Positions 25,918 to 35,071 are shown, numbered from the stretch's first letter. The stretch is DNA of 64,000 bases from CAYYJR01 sp964472305 (GCA_964472305.1 CAYYJR010000013.1:1-64000); one strand, 5' to 3'. Numbers and translations: made by a program. The notes: generated by a model from the sequence alone, not told the origin.

Positions 25918-26871
25918 TCAGTCGCGCTCCACCGCGCCGCGGTACCAGGCGTGCCCTTCGATGCGGTCGTATTCCGACCAGGTCGCCTCCGCGCCGCCGG
26001 TGTTCAGCATATCGAGGCAGTGGGTGGCTTTGGCCTCCAGATTGTCCACGCTGTGCAGGATGACCGCCTCCAGCGTATGCGGCAGCACCACCGCGCCGAA
26101 CTCTCTGATGCCATGATGACTGAGAATCAGGTGGCGCAGTTGCATGGCCAATTCTTCGCGGATGCCCAGTTCGCGCCCACGCTCGTAGACCAGCAGATCG
26201 CCGATTACCGCGTGCCCCAGCAACCGCCCGCGCGGGGTGTAATCAATGGTCAATTCCCACGATAACTCGTCGATTTTGCCGATGTCGTGCAACAGCACGC
26301 CGGCAATCACCAGGTCGCGGTTGGCGCGCGGATAACACCGGCACGCCGTCTCCGCCAGTTGCGCCTGACGCACCACGTGCTCCAGCAATCCGTGCAGATA
26401 GGCGCCGTGCACGCCTTTGCCGGCGGGGGCTTCGTGATACCGTCCGCGAATCTCCGGGTCGGTGAAGATGGCGCGCAGCAACGCCGCCAGTTCCATGTCG
26501 GTGACGGACGCGATGAGCGCATCCAATTGCCGTTCCATCGCCGCGATGTCGCCCGGACAAGCAGGCATGAAATCGCCTTTATCCACCGGATCGTTCCACG
26601 GCTCGGCGCTGTCGAGTAACAGTTGCAGGCTCCCCTGATAGCTGTCCACCTTGCCGGCGACGCTGATGATCTTGCCTTCGGTCAGCCGTGCGGCGATTTC
26701 GTCGGCGTTATTGAACATCTTCGCGTCGATGCTACCCGAGCGGTCGCCGAGGGTGAGAATAAGAAAATTGCCGGTTTTCGCCTTGAACGGCGCCAGCTTC
26801 TTCTGCGTCAGACAGGCCAGGGTTTTGACCGCCATCCCATCGGTCAGATCTGCCAGCATCAATTTCGGCAT
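25918..26871 (-). CDS. YhaM-type 3'-5' exoribonuclease (OB-fold plus HD domain)
   Basis: 317 residues. Residues ~1-95 form an OB-fold nucleic-acid-binding domain (TGNFLILTLGDRSGSIDAKM, VAGKVDSYQGSLQLLL). Residues ~150-290 are an HD domain (VHGAYLHGLLEHV, LLHDIGKIDEL with His195-Asp196, HLILSHHG, and DNLEAK). This order is that of YhaM/CbfA of Firmicutes, a metal-dependent 3'-5' exonuclease acting on RNA ends. GGAGGTTCTCC precedes the ATG at 26871. A 12-bp hairpin (26892-26920) lies right before the ribosome site. No neighbouring RNA-decay gene is seen. Confidence 0.9.
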   Translation of the reverse strand: MPKLMLADLTDGMAVKTLACLTQKKLAPFKAKTGNFLILTLGDRSGSIDAKMFNNADEIAARLTEGKIISVAGKVDSYQGSLQLLLDSAEPWNDPVDKGDFMPACPGDIAAMERQLDALIASVTDMELAALLRAIFTDPEIRGRYHEAPAGKGVHGAYLHGLLEHVVRQAQLAETACRCYPRANRDLVIAGVLLHDIGKIDELSWELTIDYTPRGRLLGHAVIGDLLVYERGRELGIREELAMQLRHLILSHHGIREFGAVVLPHTLEAVILHSVDNLEAKATHCLDMLNTGGAEATWSEYDRIEGHAWYRGAVERD

Positions 26872-26891
26872 GGAGAACCTCCGCAAAACAG

Positions 26892-26920
26892 AGCGCCGGC
26901 AGCGACAGGCTGCCGGCGCT
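26892..26920. promoter_or_regulatory. Hairpin in the yhaM-like leader
   Basis: A 12-bp stem (AGCGCCGGCAGC / GCTGCCGGCGCT) with a 5-base loop. On the minus strand it is followed by CTGTTTTG, so it could be a weak leader terminator or an attenuator 21 bases before the ATG. Confidence 0.5.
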
Positions 26921-27096
26921 ATTGTAGCAGAAGATGGGGCATCGGTCACGCGAGCGTTAGAGCCCCCCGCGTAATTCTCCTCCCCTCCTGCTCCTGCGCG
27001 CGCTCCGCGAGAACGTATACGGAGGACGAAGCAAACCCCGGTGGTTGAGCAGGCGTGACAATCCGCTCCACGTCTTCACCTCGGCGCCACCCACGC

Positions 27097-27945
27097 TTAC
27101 AGCTCCCCATAAGTGCATCCTTCATCGACTGTCTTTTCGTTCGCCATCGCATCGGGCACTGTCACGACGCCGTTGACATATTTCCAGTGGGTGGCGACGT
27201 TTTTCGGATCGGGATTGGCGGCCGCCAGATCGACGAAGGGATTGCATGGGATGCCGGGTGCTTCCGCGATGCCGCCGCGCCGACTGAGATAGGGTCCCAT
27301 ATACGCATCCGCGGGGATGGTGATCGATGCGCCGCGTTCACTGATGCCCTGTTTCGGCGCCTGGTGTTTCGGCAACAGCAGATCGGACAGCCGCAACGGG
27401 TAGGCGCCGGTATCGGCATTGAACTGCTCGGTCGCGCAACGCAGTTGATGCAGGTTTGCTTGCAAGGTGGCTTCTTTCGCCCGTCGTTCTTGCTGCCGGA
27501 ATACTGCGGGATCGAATGGCCGGATATCGCTCACGCTGCGGCATTGGCGCATGTTCAACAACGACAGCGCCAGCGTGCTATCGTGTTGCGGCAGCATGGA
27601 TAGCGGCGGCCCACCGCGTGCCGCCAGCGCGCGGAAATCAACCGGTTCCGACGTATCCCGGTAGGCGACCAGGTACGTTTCGCTTTCGATGACCAGCATC
27701 TGACCTTTCGTTAAATATTGACTCGGATCGACCAGGCTGGAACTTATCATCAGGCGTGTCAGCGCAGCCGCGTCATCACGCTGCGCGCCATAACGCAATA
27801 TGCGCCACTCGCCGTTCAATTCTTTGACGGTCATGGTGAGCGGGACAACCTTGCCACTCAGTACCTCGACCATGGTCACGCCAGCGGCGTGGATTAACAG
27901 CGCCGGCAGCAACAGCAACAGGCTGTAAAACAGCAATATCCGCAT
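27097..27945 (-). CDS. Secreted protein of the LSGKVVPLT paralog family (truncated ending)
   Basis: 282 residues with a signal peptide (LLLLLPALLIHAAG). The first ~130 residues belong to a domain repeated in three genes of this operon: VEVLSGKVVPLTMTVKELNG then EWRILRYG, YLTKGQMLVIESETYLVAYR, LALSLLNM and SVSDIRPFDPA. The rest starts with LQANLHQLRCATEQFNADTG, the prepilin-like part, and the late segment reads as a pseudopilin (GPYLSRRG ... KYVNGVVTVPD). Unlike its paralogs it lacks the final DGH motif. GGGAGGACGAAG precedes the ATG. It is last in the five-gene run, 21 bases after the prepilin-like gene. Function unknown. Confidence 0.78.
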   Translation of the reverse strand: MRILLFYSLLLLLPALLIHAAGVTMVEVLSGKVVPLTMTVKELNGEWRILRYGAQRDDAAALTRLMISSSLVDPSQYLTKGQMLVIESETYLVAYRDTSEPVDFRALAARGGPPLSMLPQHDSTLALSLLNMRQCRSVSDIRPFDPAVFRQQERRAKEATLQANLHQLRCATEQFNADTGAYPLRLSDLLLPKHQAPKQGISERGASITIPADAYMGPYLSRRGGIAEAPGIPCNPFVDLAAANPDPKNVATHWKYVNGVVTVPDAMANEKTVDEGCTYGEL

Positions 27946-27966
27946 CTTCGTCCTCCCTCCCGTCGC

Positions 27967-29454
27967 TCAGCGCGGCGGCAGATAACTGGCTTTGAACAGC
28001 GGGCCTGCCTGCATCGCCCGCTTGCCGACAGCACCGGGCGCGAGCATGACGTTGCCGATGCCGCTATCCTTCGCGACCTGCCAGGTCGTCCCCGCGCACC
28101 GGGCATATAACGTGCGCAATAACGGCCAATCTTCACCGATGGGGTATTCCCAGCGATGCTTGGCGTTCGTGTTGGGGAAGTAATGCACCGTGCCGCCGGC
28201 ATCCCGCACGCCCGGGATATTCACGCGTTCGGGATCGGCAAATACCGACGAGCAGTAGCCGACACCATAGGGATCGTTGGCAACTTTATCGACCATCTCC
28301 GCGTCGCTGATCACCTCGACGGCCTGTGCGCTAATCGGCATGAGTTCCTTATTGACGCCGAATTTGCGGGTGAAATATCGCCGCGTGCCGGAATTCATAT
28401 TATAGGTATACACCTGGGAGACGTATTCGCCGGAGCCGGTGGCGAACAACTTGCGAATCCTGGTGGCATCAAGCACCTGGGCATCGTCCTCGCCGACAGC
28501 AAAATATCGTGGCGGTATTTGGCTGTGTTTCGCGGTAATAATCACCACCGCGTCACGCGCGAGGGCCACCGCGTTTCCACTCGGTTTGTTGCCGCTGCCG
28601 AAGCCCCAGATGTAGTCGGACTGCTGTGCTTTCGGTGCGAATTCGCCCACGAAACCGCGGGTGAAGTACGTCGCGCCGGCCTTGACCTTCCAGATTTCAG
28701 CCGCCGCCACGATGAGGGGATAGGTGCAGTAGTCGCCGCCGATCATCAGCGTTCCCCCCGTGAGCGCGCGCTTTGGCGTGAAATTCAGCACGCCGCCGGC
28801 GGGATTATTGATTGTTCCGAGTGCGGGCGCCAGGTAAAACGCGCGGGTGACCGGATTACGGAGATCGGTTTCCGCCAGCTTCACTTCGTAGTATTTCGCA
28901 TGCCCGTCGCAGTATCCGACGATAATGCCGCCTTCACCATGTGCCATATGGCGGTAAATCGGGCCGACCAGCACATCGCCGGCGCGTTGCAGCCCGCCGC
29001 CGCCCACCAGCCCGCCTCGCGGATATCGCCTGCTCGGAGCCGCGTCGCAAATCACTCCCACCTCGGTCGGCGCGATGATCTGCGCTTCGTTCACTCCCGT
29101 GCCGTTGCCGCGCACGAGAATGCCGGCGTAACCGTAACTGATCGTGTTGATATCTTCGTCAGCAGTATCGCAAGGGCATTGGAACATTTTCAGACTGTCG
29201 CCCAGGTAGGTCGCGATAGCGGGCGCCCACTGGATGCCGGGGAAACGGCCATTATTATCCTGGTTGTACATCTGCACCGCGGTGGCCAACTGACGCACCT
29301 GGCTCAGGCAGGTCGTTTGCCTGGCTCGTTCGCCCGCTCCTCCTTCTTGCGCGTGGGCGATGGGGCGCAGCAACAGGGTGAGCGCAGCCAGCATCGTGGT
29401 GACCAGCAGCATTTCCGCCAGGCGGAGGTGGGTGCGCGTGAGGGAAAGTTTCAT
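27967..29454 (-). CDS. Prepilin-derived protein with H-X-DG-type domain
   Basis: 495 residues. The N-terminus LRLAEMLLVTTMLAALTLLL copies the hydrophobic stem of type IV prepilins and keeps the Glu at the +5 position. The Gly before the cleavage site is His, and an AHAQ signal peptidase site follows instead. Next comes the usual pseudopilin region CLSQVRQLATAVQMYNQDNN with GRFPGIQWAPAI, then GIIVGYCDGHAKYYEVKL, the H-X9-DG style ending. A further ~270 residues with no recognised family follow (GNVMLAPGAVGKRAM near the end). Such proteins are abundant in Armatimonadota and Planctomycetota. It is the fourth gene of the operon; AAAGGAGATGACGA precedes the ATG. Confidence 0.8.
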   Translation of the reverse strand: MKLSLTRTHLRLAEMLLVTTMLAALTLLLRPIAHAQEGGAGERARQTTCLSQVRQLATAVQMYNQDNNGRFPGIQWAPAIATYLGDSLKMFQCPCDTADEDINTISYGYAGILVRGNGTGVNEAQIIAPTEVGVICDAAPSRRYPRGGLVGGGGLQRAGDVLVGPIYRHMAHGEGGIIVGYCDGHAKYYEVKLAETDLRNPVTRAFYLAPALGTINNPAGGVLNFTPKRALTGGTLMIGGDYCTYPLIVAAAEIWKVKAGATYFTRGFVGEFAPKAQQSDYIWGFGSGNKPSGNAVALARDAVVIITAKHSQIPPRYFAVGEDDAQVLDATRIRKLFATGSGEYVSQVYTYNMNSGTRRYFTRKFGVNKELMPISAQAVEVISDAEMVDKVANDPYGVGYCSSVFADPERVNIPGVRDAGGTVHYFPNTNAKHRWEYPIGEDWPLLRTLYARCAGTTWQVAKDSGIGNVMLAPGAVGKRAMQAGPLFKASYLPPR

Positions 29455-29534
29455 TCGTCATCTCCTTTGACATCGGCCAGCCGCCTGCGCGCCGGACGCG
29501 CAGGCGGCAATCCATTCACCGGCAGCAGGCGAGA

Positions 29535-30428
29535 TCAGGGAATGCCATGCTGCTTTTTGATGCGCTGCCATTCCGCCTCGGGGATGAGCTTTGCATGCCC
29601 ATCGGCAAAGGCGATCGCGCGCCGGCCATCCGACCACGGTTTCGCATCGTAGAGCACGATGGTCTGCGCCGGGTATTTCACCTTTGCCTCGCTGATGCCC
29701 GACAGGCGAGGATTGGGCAGGAACGGCTGCCCGGTCTTCGGGCTGGTGAACTGTGCGCCAGACACCAGGTAAGAATCGAGCGCCTGCTGCATTTGCCTGA
29801 CGCTCCCCATCGGCGGGTATTTTCCGTTGTTATCATGCACATACATCATCATCGTAGTGGCCAGTTGGTGCAGATTCGCCAGAGTCGCTTCTTCCGGGGT
29901 TGTTGGCGTTGGTACCGGTATGGGCGTTTCCTCCGCGTCCTCCGTCGGATTCGGCTTGTCGGGTTTGACGAAGGCCGTCGCGGGATCGAATGGCCGGATA
30001 TCGAGGAAATTGCCGCAGGTGCGCAGATTCAGCAGCGTCAACGTCAATGAAGTGTCCGGCGTCAGGACGAGTATTTTGTCCATCTCCGTACCTTGTTCGA
30101 CCATCGCGCTGATCTTTTTCAGATCGAGTACCGCGTTGTAGCTGACCAGGAACGACTCGCCGTCGATAACGAGCACCTGCCCTTTCGTGTAATACAAGCC
30201 GAAGTCGGCGCCACCCGACTGCGCTCTCGCCATCGCGATAAGCTGCCCTTCCACCCCGCCGTGCTCGGTGCTCACGTGCATCTGCCGCCAATCGGCAGTC
30301 AGGTCTTTCATGGTAATCGACAACGGCGCCGCCTGGCCCGATAACACATCGGCCAATCTGGTGTCTTCGGCGAATGCCGACAGGCACAGCATGAGCAACG
30401 CCATGCCGCATAACATCAATGTTCGCAT
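29535..30428 (-). CDS. Secreted paralog: LSGKVVPLT domain plus prepilin-like domain
   Basis: 297 residues. The signal peptide ends LCLSAFAED. Family domain: LADVLSGQAAPLSITMKDLT, then ADWRQMH, YYTKGQVLVIDGESFLVSYN, LTLTLLNLRTCGNFLDIRPF. A Pro/Thr-rich hinge (TPIPVPTPTTPE) leads to the pseudopilin-like half: ATLANLHQLATTMMMYVHDN, then NGKYPPMGSVRQMQQALDSY and the ending IAFADGHAKLIPEAEWQRIK. The start at 30428 sits behind GGAGGAAAAGGA. It is third in the operon. It has no transmembrane stem, so it is secreted rather than pilus-anchored. Confidence 0.8.
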   Translation of the reverse strand: MRTLMLCGMALLMLCLSAFAEDTRLADVLSGQAAPLSITMKDLTADWRQMHVSTEHGGVEGQLIAMARAQSGGADFGLYYTKGQVLVIDGESFLVSYNAVLDLKKISAMVEQGTEMDKILVLTPDTSLTLTLLNLRTCGNFLDIRPFDPATAFVKPDKPNPTEDAEETPIPVPTPTTPEEATLANLHQLATTMMMYVHDNNGKYPPMGSVRQMQQALDSYLVSGAQFTSPKTGQPFLPNPRLSGISEAKVKYPAQTIVLYDAKPWSDGRRAIAFADGHAKLIPEAEWQRIKKQHGIP

Positions 30429-30451
30429 TCCTTTTCCTCCTTCTTCCTGAG

Positions 30452-31297
30452 TTAGCGGATGCCAGATTTTGCCTTCGCCGCCGTCCAATCATCCTCATCG
30501 AGCATCTGGACGTGACCGTCCAGAAAAGCCGCGATGCGCATCCCGTCCGGTCCGGGGACGGTCTCATATGCCGCGACCAACTCCTGGGCAGGCGAGGTAA
30601 ACGAGGTTATCGCACGGCCGGAGAGTGCGGCATTCAACGTGTAATACAGCTTGCTGATCGGCTCCTTCAGCGTTGTTGGCGATAATGAGAGCGCCTTCAG
30701 TGCACTGACGCCGTTCATCAACGGTAATTTCGAGTCGTTATCCTGCGCCTGCATCTGGATCGCGAGCACGATCTGACGCAGGTTATTCAGGGAGACATTC
30801 CGTGATGCGCGCTGCCGCGCCGGAGTCATCGGGGATTCCGGCGTCTGCACCGCAACGGCATCGTATGGTTGAATATCCTGTAGGCTCCCGCATGAAGGCA
30901 GGTGCAGCAAGGCCAGGTTCAGCACCGTGTCCGGCGTCGTCGGCTCGGTCGGTTGCTCTTCGAACACATAGCGTGCCCGCAGATCTTCGATTTTCTCCGG
31001 CGGGCAGTAGGCGACCAGGTAGGTTTCCCCGCCGATGGTCACCGTTTGTCCTCTGGTGACGATATCGTTGCGCTGCGATATGCCGGCGCGCATCATCGAC
31101 AACTGTTGCAACTGATCGACGGTGTCATCGGCCTGCCCGCTGGTGTGCAGTTTTTTCCATTCGCCGGTCAGGTCTTTCACCTGCATCGTAAATGGAACCA
31201 CCTTGCCGGACAGCATGTCGGCCCAGGTGGTGGTCTCGGCGCGGGTGCCCAGCGCCAGCGCGATGAGCGCCGCAAAGCAGTATAATCGTATTGACAT
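30452..31297 (-). CDS. Secreted paralog: LSGKVVPLT domain plus prepilin-like domain
   Basis: 281 residues with a signal peptide ending LALGTRAE. The repeated domain reads WADMLSGKVVPFTMQVKDLT, then GEWKKLHTSGQ, VTRGQTVTIGGETYLVAY and LALLHLPSCGSLQDIQPYDA. The second half, LNNLRQIVLAIQMQAQDNDS and SKLPLMNGVSALKAL, ends in IAAFLDGHVQMLDEDDWTAA, parallel to its neighbours. AGGAGGACATCTC precedes ATG at 31297. It is the second gene, 23 bases from each neighbour's end or start. No enzyme motif is visible. Confidence 0.8.
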   Translation of the reverse strand: MSIRLYCFAALIALALGTRAETTTWADMLSGKVVPFTMQVKDLTGEWKKLHTSGQADDTVDQLQQLSMMRAGISQRNDIVTRGQTVTIGGETYLVAYCPPEKIEDLRARYVFEEQPTEPTTPDTVLNLALLHLPSCGSLQDIQPYDAVAVQTPESPMTPARQRASRNVSLNNLRQIVLAIQMQAQDNDSKLPLMNGVSALKALSLSPTTLKEPISKLYYTLNAALSGRAITSFTSPAQELVAAYETVPGPDGMRIAAFLDGHVQMLDEDDWTAAKAKSGIR

Positions 31298-31320
31298 GAG
31301 ATGTCCTCCTGACAATCGCG

Positions 31321-32175
31321 TTACCACAAGCCGGATTTTGACTTCGCCATGGCCCAGTCTTCCGCATCGAGCAACGCGACGTGGCCATCCATGAATGCCG
31401 CCGCGCGCATGCCGTCCGCATCCGGTTGCGCTTCATACACGATCACCATAAGGCTCGGATTCTTGATGGATCCGAGCGACCGACCGGAGATGACGGTATT
31501 GAACAGATATGGCTGCTTGCTCGCGGGCTCCACCAGCAGCTTCTCCTCTACATTGATCGCTTTCTTCAACGCTGCCGCATCCTTCATATCCGGCAATTTC
31601 TCATCATGATCCTGCGTATACATCAGCACGGCGATGGCAAGCTGGCGCAGGTTGTTTTGCGATTGCGGTCGCAGGGATTTGGCGTTCGCTTCTTCCTGCG
31701 CTTTTTGCGCCTGCTGCAGCTCCGCGGGATCGAACGGTTGAATGTCGCACAGGCTGCCACTGTCGCGCAGCGACAACAACGAAAGCGCCAGATTACTGTC
31801 CGCCGTCAGCGGCTCGGACTGGGGCATGTCCTCGCCGCCACGCATCATCATGCGCGGATCGAGGGCGATCGAGGGTGGGGTGTAGGCGACCAGGTAGGAG
31901 ACGCCGTCAATCACGAGCGTCTGTCCTTTGGTGTAGCAGACGTTGCGCGATGTCTGACCACCGGATTGCATCGCCATGACCATGGCCAGAAATCCTTCCG
32001 CGCCATTGGCCTGCGCGCTGGTGCGCAGCTTGCGCCAGGTGCCGTCCAGGTCCTTCACCTTGAGGGTGAGCGGGACCACTTTGCCGGCCAGTACGTCGGC
32101 CAGCGTGCTCGTCTCCGCATACGCGGTCATCGCCAACAGGGCGAAGACGGCGCAGCACAACATCAGTGTTCGCAT
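31321..32175 (-). CDS. Secreted paralog: LSGKVVPLT domain plus prepilin-like domain (first gene)
   Basis: 284 residues. The signal peptide MRTLMLCCAVFALLAMTAYA is followed by ETSTLADVLAGKVVPLTLKV and KDLDGTWRKLRTSAQ. CYTKGQTLVIDGVSYLVAYT and LALSLLSLRDSGSLCDIQPF complete the N-terminal domain. Then NNLRQLAIAVLMYTQDHDEK and LPDMKDAAALKKAI form the pseudopilin-like part, ending AAFMDGHVALLDAEDWAMAK. AGGAGGATGACCC precedes the ATG. It starts 29 bases after the GH1 stop, so the glucosidase and this operon may share one transcript. The role of the domain is unknown; periplasmic or extracellular location is likely. Confidence 0.82.
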   Translation of the reverse strand: MRTLMLCCAVFALLAMTAYAETSTLADVLAGKVVPLTLKVKDLDGTWRKLRTSAQANGAEGFLAMVMAMQSGGQTSRNVCYTKGQTLVIDGVSYLVAYTPPSIALDPRMMMRGGEDMPQSEPLTADSNLALSLLSLRDSGSLCDIQPFDPAELQQAQKAQEEANAKSLRPQSQNNLRQLAIAVLMYTQDHDEKLPDMKDAAALKKAINVEEKLLVEPASKQPYLFNTVISGRSLGSIKNPSLMVIVYEAQPDADGMRAAAFMDGHVALLDAEDWAMAKSKSGLW

Positions 32176-32204
32176 GGGTCATCCTCCTAATGGGCTGTAT
32201 TTGA

Positions 32205-33581
32205 TCACCCGCGGACGCTTGCCGGCTGTGACAGGCTTGCGCCGTTGGACTTGATCACCTCTTTGTACCAGTAGGCCGAGTCTTTCAGGGTGCGCTTGCC
32301 GGTGGGGTAATCTACGTGGATCAGACCGAAGCGCATCTTATACCCTTCCGCCCACTCGAAATTATCCAGGATGGACCAGTGGAAATAGCCGCGAATGTCG
32401 ATGCCGTCCTGGGCGGCGCGGCCGAATTCTCGCAGGTAGCGGGTGGTGAAATCGATGCGTTGCGGATCGTGCACGCGGCCATCCGGCGCCACCCAGTCCA
32501 GGTTGGCCATGCCGTTTTCCGTGACGTAAATCGGCAGGTGATACCGCTCGTAGAAGAAACGCGCACCCCAGTAGAGCGCCTCCGGCGTCATCGCCCAATG
32601 GAAGGCGGTCATCGGGTGACCATCCGCGAAAGGCACGACTTCCGGCGCGCCGTGGACGCCGGCGCGAATCGGCGTGCCGGAATAGGTGTTGAAGCCGAAG
32701 AAATCGAGCGGCTGGCAGATCGTTTTCAGATCGCCATCGGCGAACACCGGCATATCGCCGGCGAAGGTTTCCTGCATATCCGGCGGATAACACCCTAAGA
32801 AGAGCGGGTCCAGCCACCAGGCGTGGTTCCAGACGGATTTTTCCGGGGTGGCGAACATCGCCTGCCGCGCCGCTTCCACGTCGGCGGGATTGTCGCCGGC
32901 GGGCATCTTGATCGAACCGACCGGCGCGTACCCCACCTGGCACGGGCGCTTTGCGTGAGCGCGAATCACCTGTACGGCTTTGCCGTGCGCCAGCATGGCG
33001 TGGTGCGCCGCCAGCAATACGTCAGGCCAACCGAGCTTCAGTCCCGGTGCGTGCACGCCCGATTGATGCCCCATTCCGATAAAGCATTGCGGTTCATTCT
33101 GCGTGATCCAGTGCGTCACGCGGTCGGAAAAGGCGTCGATCATCACGCGGGTGTAGTCGGCAAACCAGTCGGCGCTGTCGCGGTTCAACCAGCCGCCCTT
33201 GCAATACAGCGCATAGGGATAATCCCAGTGAAACAGCGTCACGAAGGGGGTGATGCCCGCTTTCAGCAGTTCGTCGAAGAGCCGGTCGTAAAACTCCATC
33301 CCTTTGTGATTTACCTTGCCGACGCCTTCGGGTAGCACCCGCGGCCAACTGGTGGACAGGCGGTAGCCGTGCAGGCCAATCTCGCGCATCAGCGCGACAT
33401 CCTCGCGATAACGATGGTAGTGGTCGCACGCCACCGCGCCCGACTGCCCGTTCCACACGGCATCGGGCTGCCGGCAGAAGGCGTCCCATACCGACGGACC
33501 GCGCCCGTCGTCTCCCGCCGCGCCCTCGATCTGATACGAAGCCGCCGCCGCGCCCCACATGAAATTCGCTGGGAAAGTCAT
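32205..33581 (-). CDS. Beta-glucosidase, glycoside hydrolase family 1
   Basis: 458 residues, typical GH1 length, no signal peptide, so cytoplasmic. The acid/base Glu163 is in TQNEP and the nucleophile Glu355 in YVTENGM. The start NFMWGAAAASYQIEGAAGDD and the late WSILDNFEWAEGYKMRFGLI are standard. Substrates are beta-linked glucosides or galactosides. The ATG at 33581 is chosen over 33587 because GGGAG lies 7 bases before it. It is followed closely by the secreted-paralog operon and preceded, 149 bases away, by another glycosidase, which makes a carbohydrate-use cluster. Confidence 0.95.
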   Translation of the reverse strand: MTFPANFMWGAAAASYQIEGAAGDDGRGPSVWDAFCRQPDAVWNGQSGAVACDHYHRYREDVALMREIGLHGYRLSTSWPRVLPEGVGKVNHKGMEFYDRLFDELLKAGITPFVTLFHWDYPYALYCKGGWLNRDSADWFADYTRVMIDAFSDRVTHWITQNEPQCFIGMGHQSGVHAPGLKLGWPDVLLAAHHAMLAHGKAVQVIRAHAKRPCQVGYAPVGSIKMPAGDNPADVEAARQAMFATPEKSVWNHAWWLDPLFLGCYPPDMQETFAGDMPVFADGDLKTICQPLDFFGFNTYSGTPIRAGVHGAPEVVPFADGHPMTAFHWAMTPEALYWGARFFYERYHLPIYVTENGMANLDWVAPDGRVHDPQRIDFTTRYLREFGRAAQDGIDIRGYFHWSILDNFEWAEGYKMRFGLIHVDYPTGKRTLKDSAYWYKEVIKSNGASLSQPASVRG

Positions 33582-33730
33582 GATCATGCTCCCGTTCGAT
33601 ACACCGATGCAGTTGAGTCGTTCCCGGTAAAATTGGTGCGCCGCGTCCGCCTCCGCGCAAGCGGCCGTCAGGCTCTGCAATCCCCATCGGCGCAGGCCTC
33701 ATCGACACGCGGCCGGGCTCTCCCCGCCGA

Positions 33731-35071
33731 CTACCCGTCTCCGGTACGCAACGCGAACAAGTCCGCATCCTTCAATTGCACGCGCAGGCGCACGGGCCGG
33801 CCGCGCAGAGCGGAGAGGTCGCCGCTGCCTTTCCAGGCGATGGGCGCATCCAATTCATCGCCGAAGAGCGGCGCCATGTCGCGCAGGGTGAAGCCTGTCA
33901 ACCGTTTGCCGTCAACATCCTGCAACTCGGCGCGTAGCGAGCCGGCGACGGAGGTGGCATAATTCAGGTACAGGCGTGCGCCGCCGAAGACGAACGGATG
34001 GGTCATGAGTTCGCCGCCGTCATAATCGGCATGCACGGCGGCGAAGCCGAAGGGGCGGATAACGAGCCGGCGCAGGCGATTGCTATCCCAGCCGTAATGT
34101 TCGCTGATATACATCGACCATTCCGTCGGGGCGGTGGGAATGATGCCGCGCGCCGGCATATTGCCGCGATGCGTCCAGTTGCGCGGATCGAGACCGGGAC
34201 GCACCCACGCCTCGCGGAAGCGATACCAGTGCACGCCGTCGCGGCTGGACATGAACACCGCGTCCGACAGCCCGTCGCCGGGATAGATCATCCCCGCGGG
34301 ATTTTTCGTGCGGTGCTCCAGAAAACGCTTGGGAAACGCAAGCAGAATATGCTCCGCGCCGGGACAGGGGTGGGTCGCGTTGGTGTAATACTGTTCCGGC
34401 TCGGCATTTACCTCGTATTCATACGGAATCGGGGTGGTCCAGTGCAGGAAATCTTGCGAGGTGGCGCTCAAAATAATGCGGCCCCAGGCATCGTTGAAGT
34501 CGCGCAGAAACATCCGGTAGCATCCCGCGTGCGGGTCCCAGCACGGCACGTTCAGCGAATCGAAGGCGCCTGCCAGATCGAGCTTTTCCTCGCGGATGCG
34601 TCGCCAGTGGATGCCATCGGACGAGACCAGGCCGAAGAGCGCCTTCCATCCCCCGCCCACCGCTTTATAGCGCTGCTCCGGCGGGCACGCCGGATTGTCG
34701 TCCCGAAAGGCGCAAAAGTTATGTGCTTCAATGCCGTGATGGATAATATTGTTCGCCGTGGAGCCGCGGTACTCGACCAGACCGAGCGCGGGACGGACAA
34801 AATGGATGCCGTCGTCGCTCTCGGCGTAGCACGCGGTCTGGTTGTCATCCGTATCGCCGCCCGGCTTCATGGCGCCGCGGTAGTACAGGCGAATGCGTTC
34901 GCCATCGTGGAACAGGTTGAAATACCCGGAGGTAGAGCATTCGCCGGGGGCGTTCATCTCCAGCACGATTTCACGCTTTTGCGGCGCCTGCAACTGCAAA
35001 CGCGCGCCGCGCAGGCGGTCGATCAGCCACGGATCGACGAAAGGCTCAATACGGGTCCCGAGATCACGCAT
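33731..35071 (-). CDS. Predicted glycosidase with five-bladed beta-propeller (GH43/GH32-like)
   Basis: 446 residues with no signal peptide. Repeated blade-type segments are visible: FNLFHDGERIRLYYRG, CYAESDDGIHFVRPALG, LFGLVSSDGIHWRRI and VFMSSRDGVHWYRF. AFRDDNPACPPEQRYKAVGG is characteristic of uncharacterised planctomycete-type glycosidase-like proteins. The C-terminus (~60 residues) looks like a beta-sandwich (LNYATSVAGSLRAELQDVDG). Exact family and substrate are unknown. The start at 35071 (MRDLGTRIEPF) has a weak AAGAGA upstream. It precedes the GH1 gene, suggesting joint sugar breakdown. Confidence 0.75.
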   Translation of the reverse strand: MRDLGTRIEPFVDPWLIDRLRGARLQLQAPQKREIVLEMNAPGECSTSGYFNLFHDGERIRLYYRGAMKPGGDTDDNQTACYAESDDGIHFVRPALGLVEYRGSTANNIIHHGIEAHNFCAFRDDNPACPPEQRYKAVGGGWKALFGLVSSDGIHWRRIREEKLDLAGAFDSLNVPCWDPHAGCYRMFLRDFNDAWGRIILSATSQDFLHWTTPIPYEYEVNAEPEQYYTNATHPCPGAEHILLAFPKRFLEHRTKNPAGMIYPGDGLSDAVFMSSRDGVHWYRFREAWVRPGLDPRNWTHRGNMPARGIIPTAPTEWSMYISEHYGWDSNRLRRLVIRPFGFAAVHADYDGGELMTHPFVFGGARLYLNYATSVAGSLRAELQDVDGKRLTGFTLRDMAPLFGDELDAPIAWKGSGDLSALRGRPVRLRVQLKDADLFALRTGDG

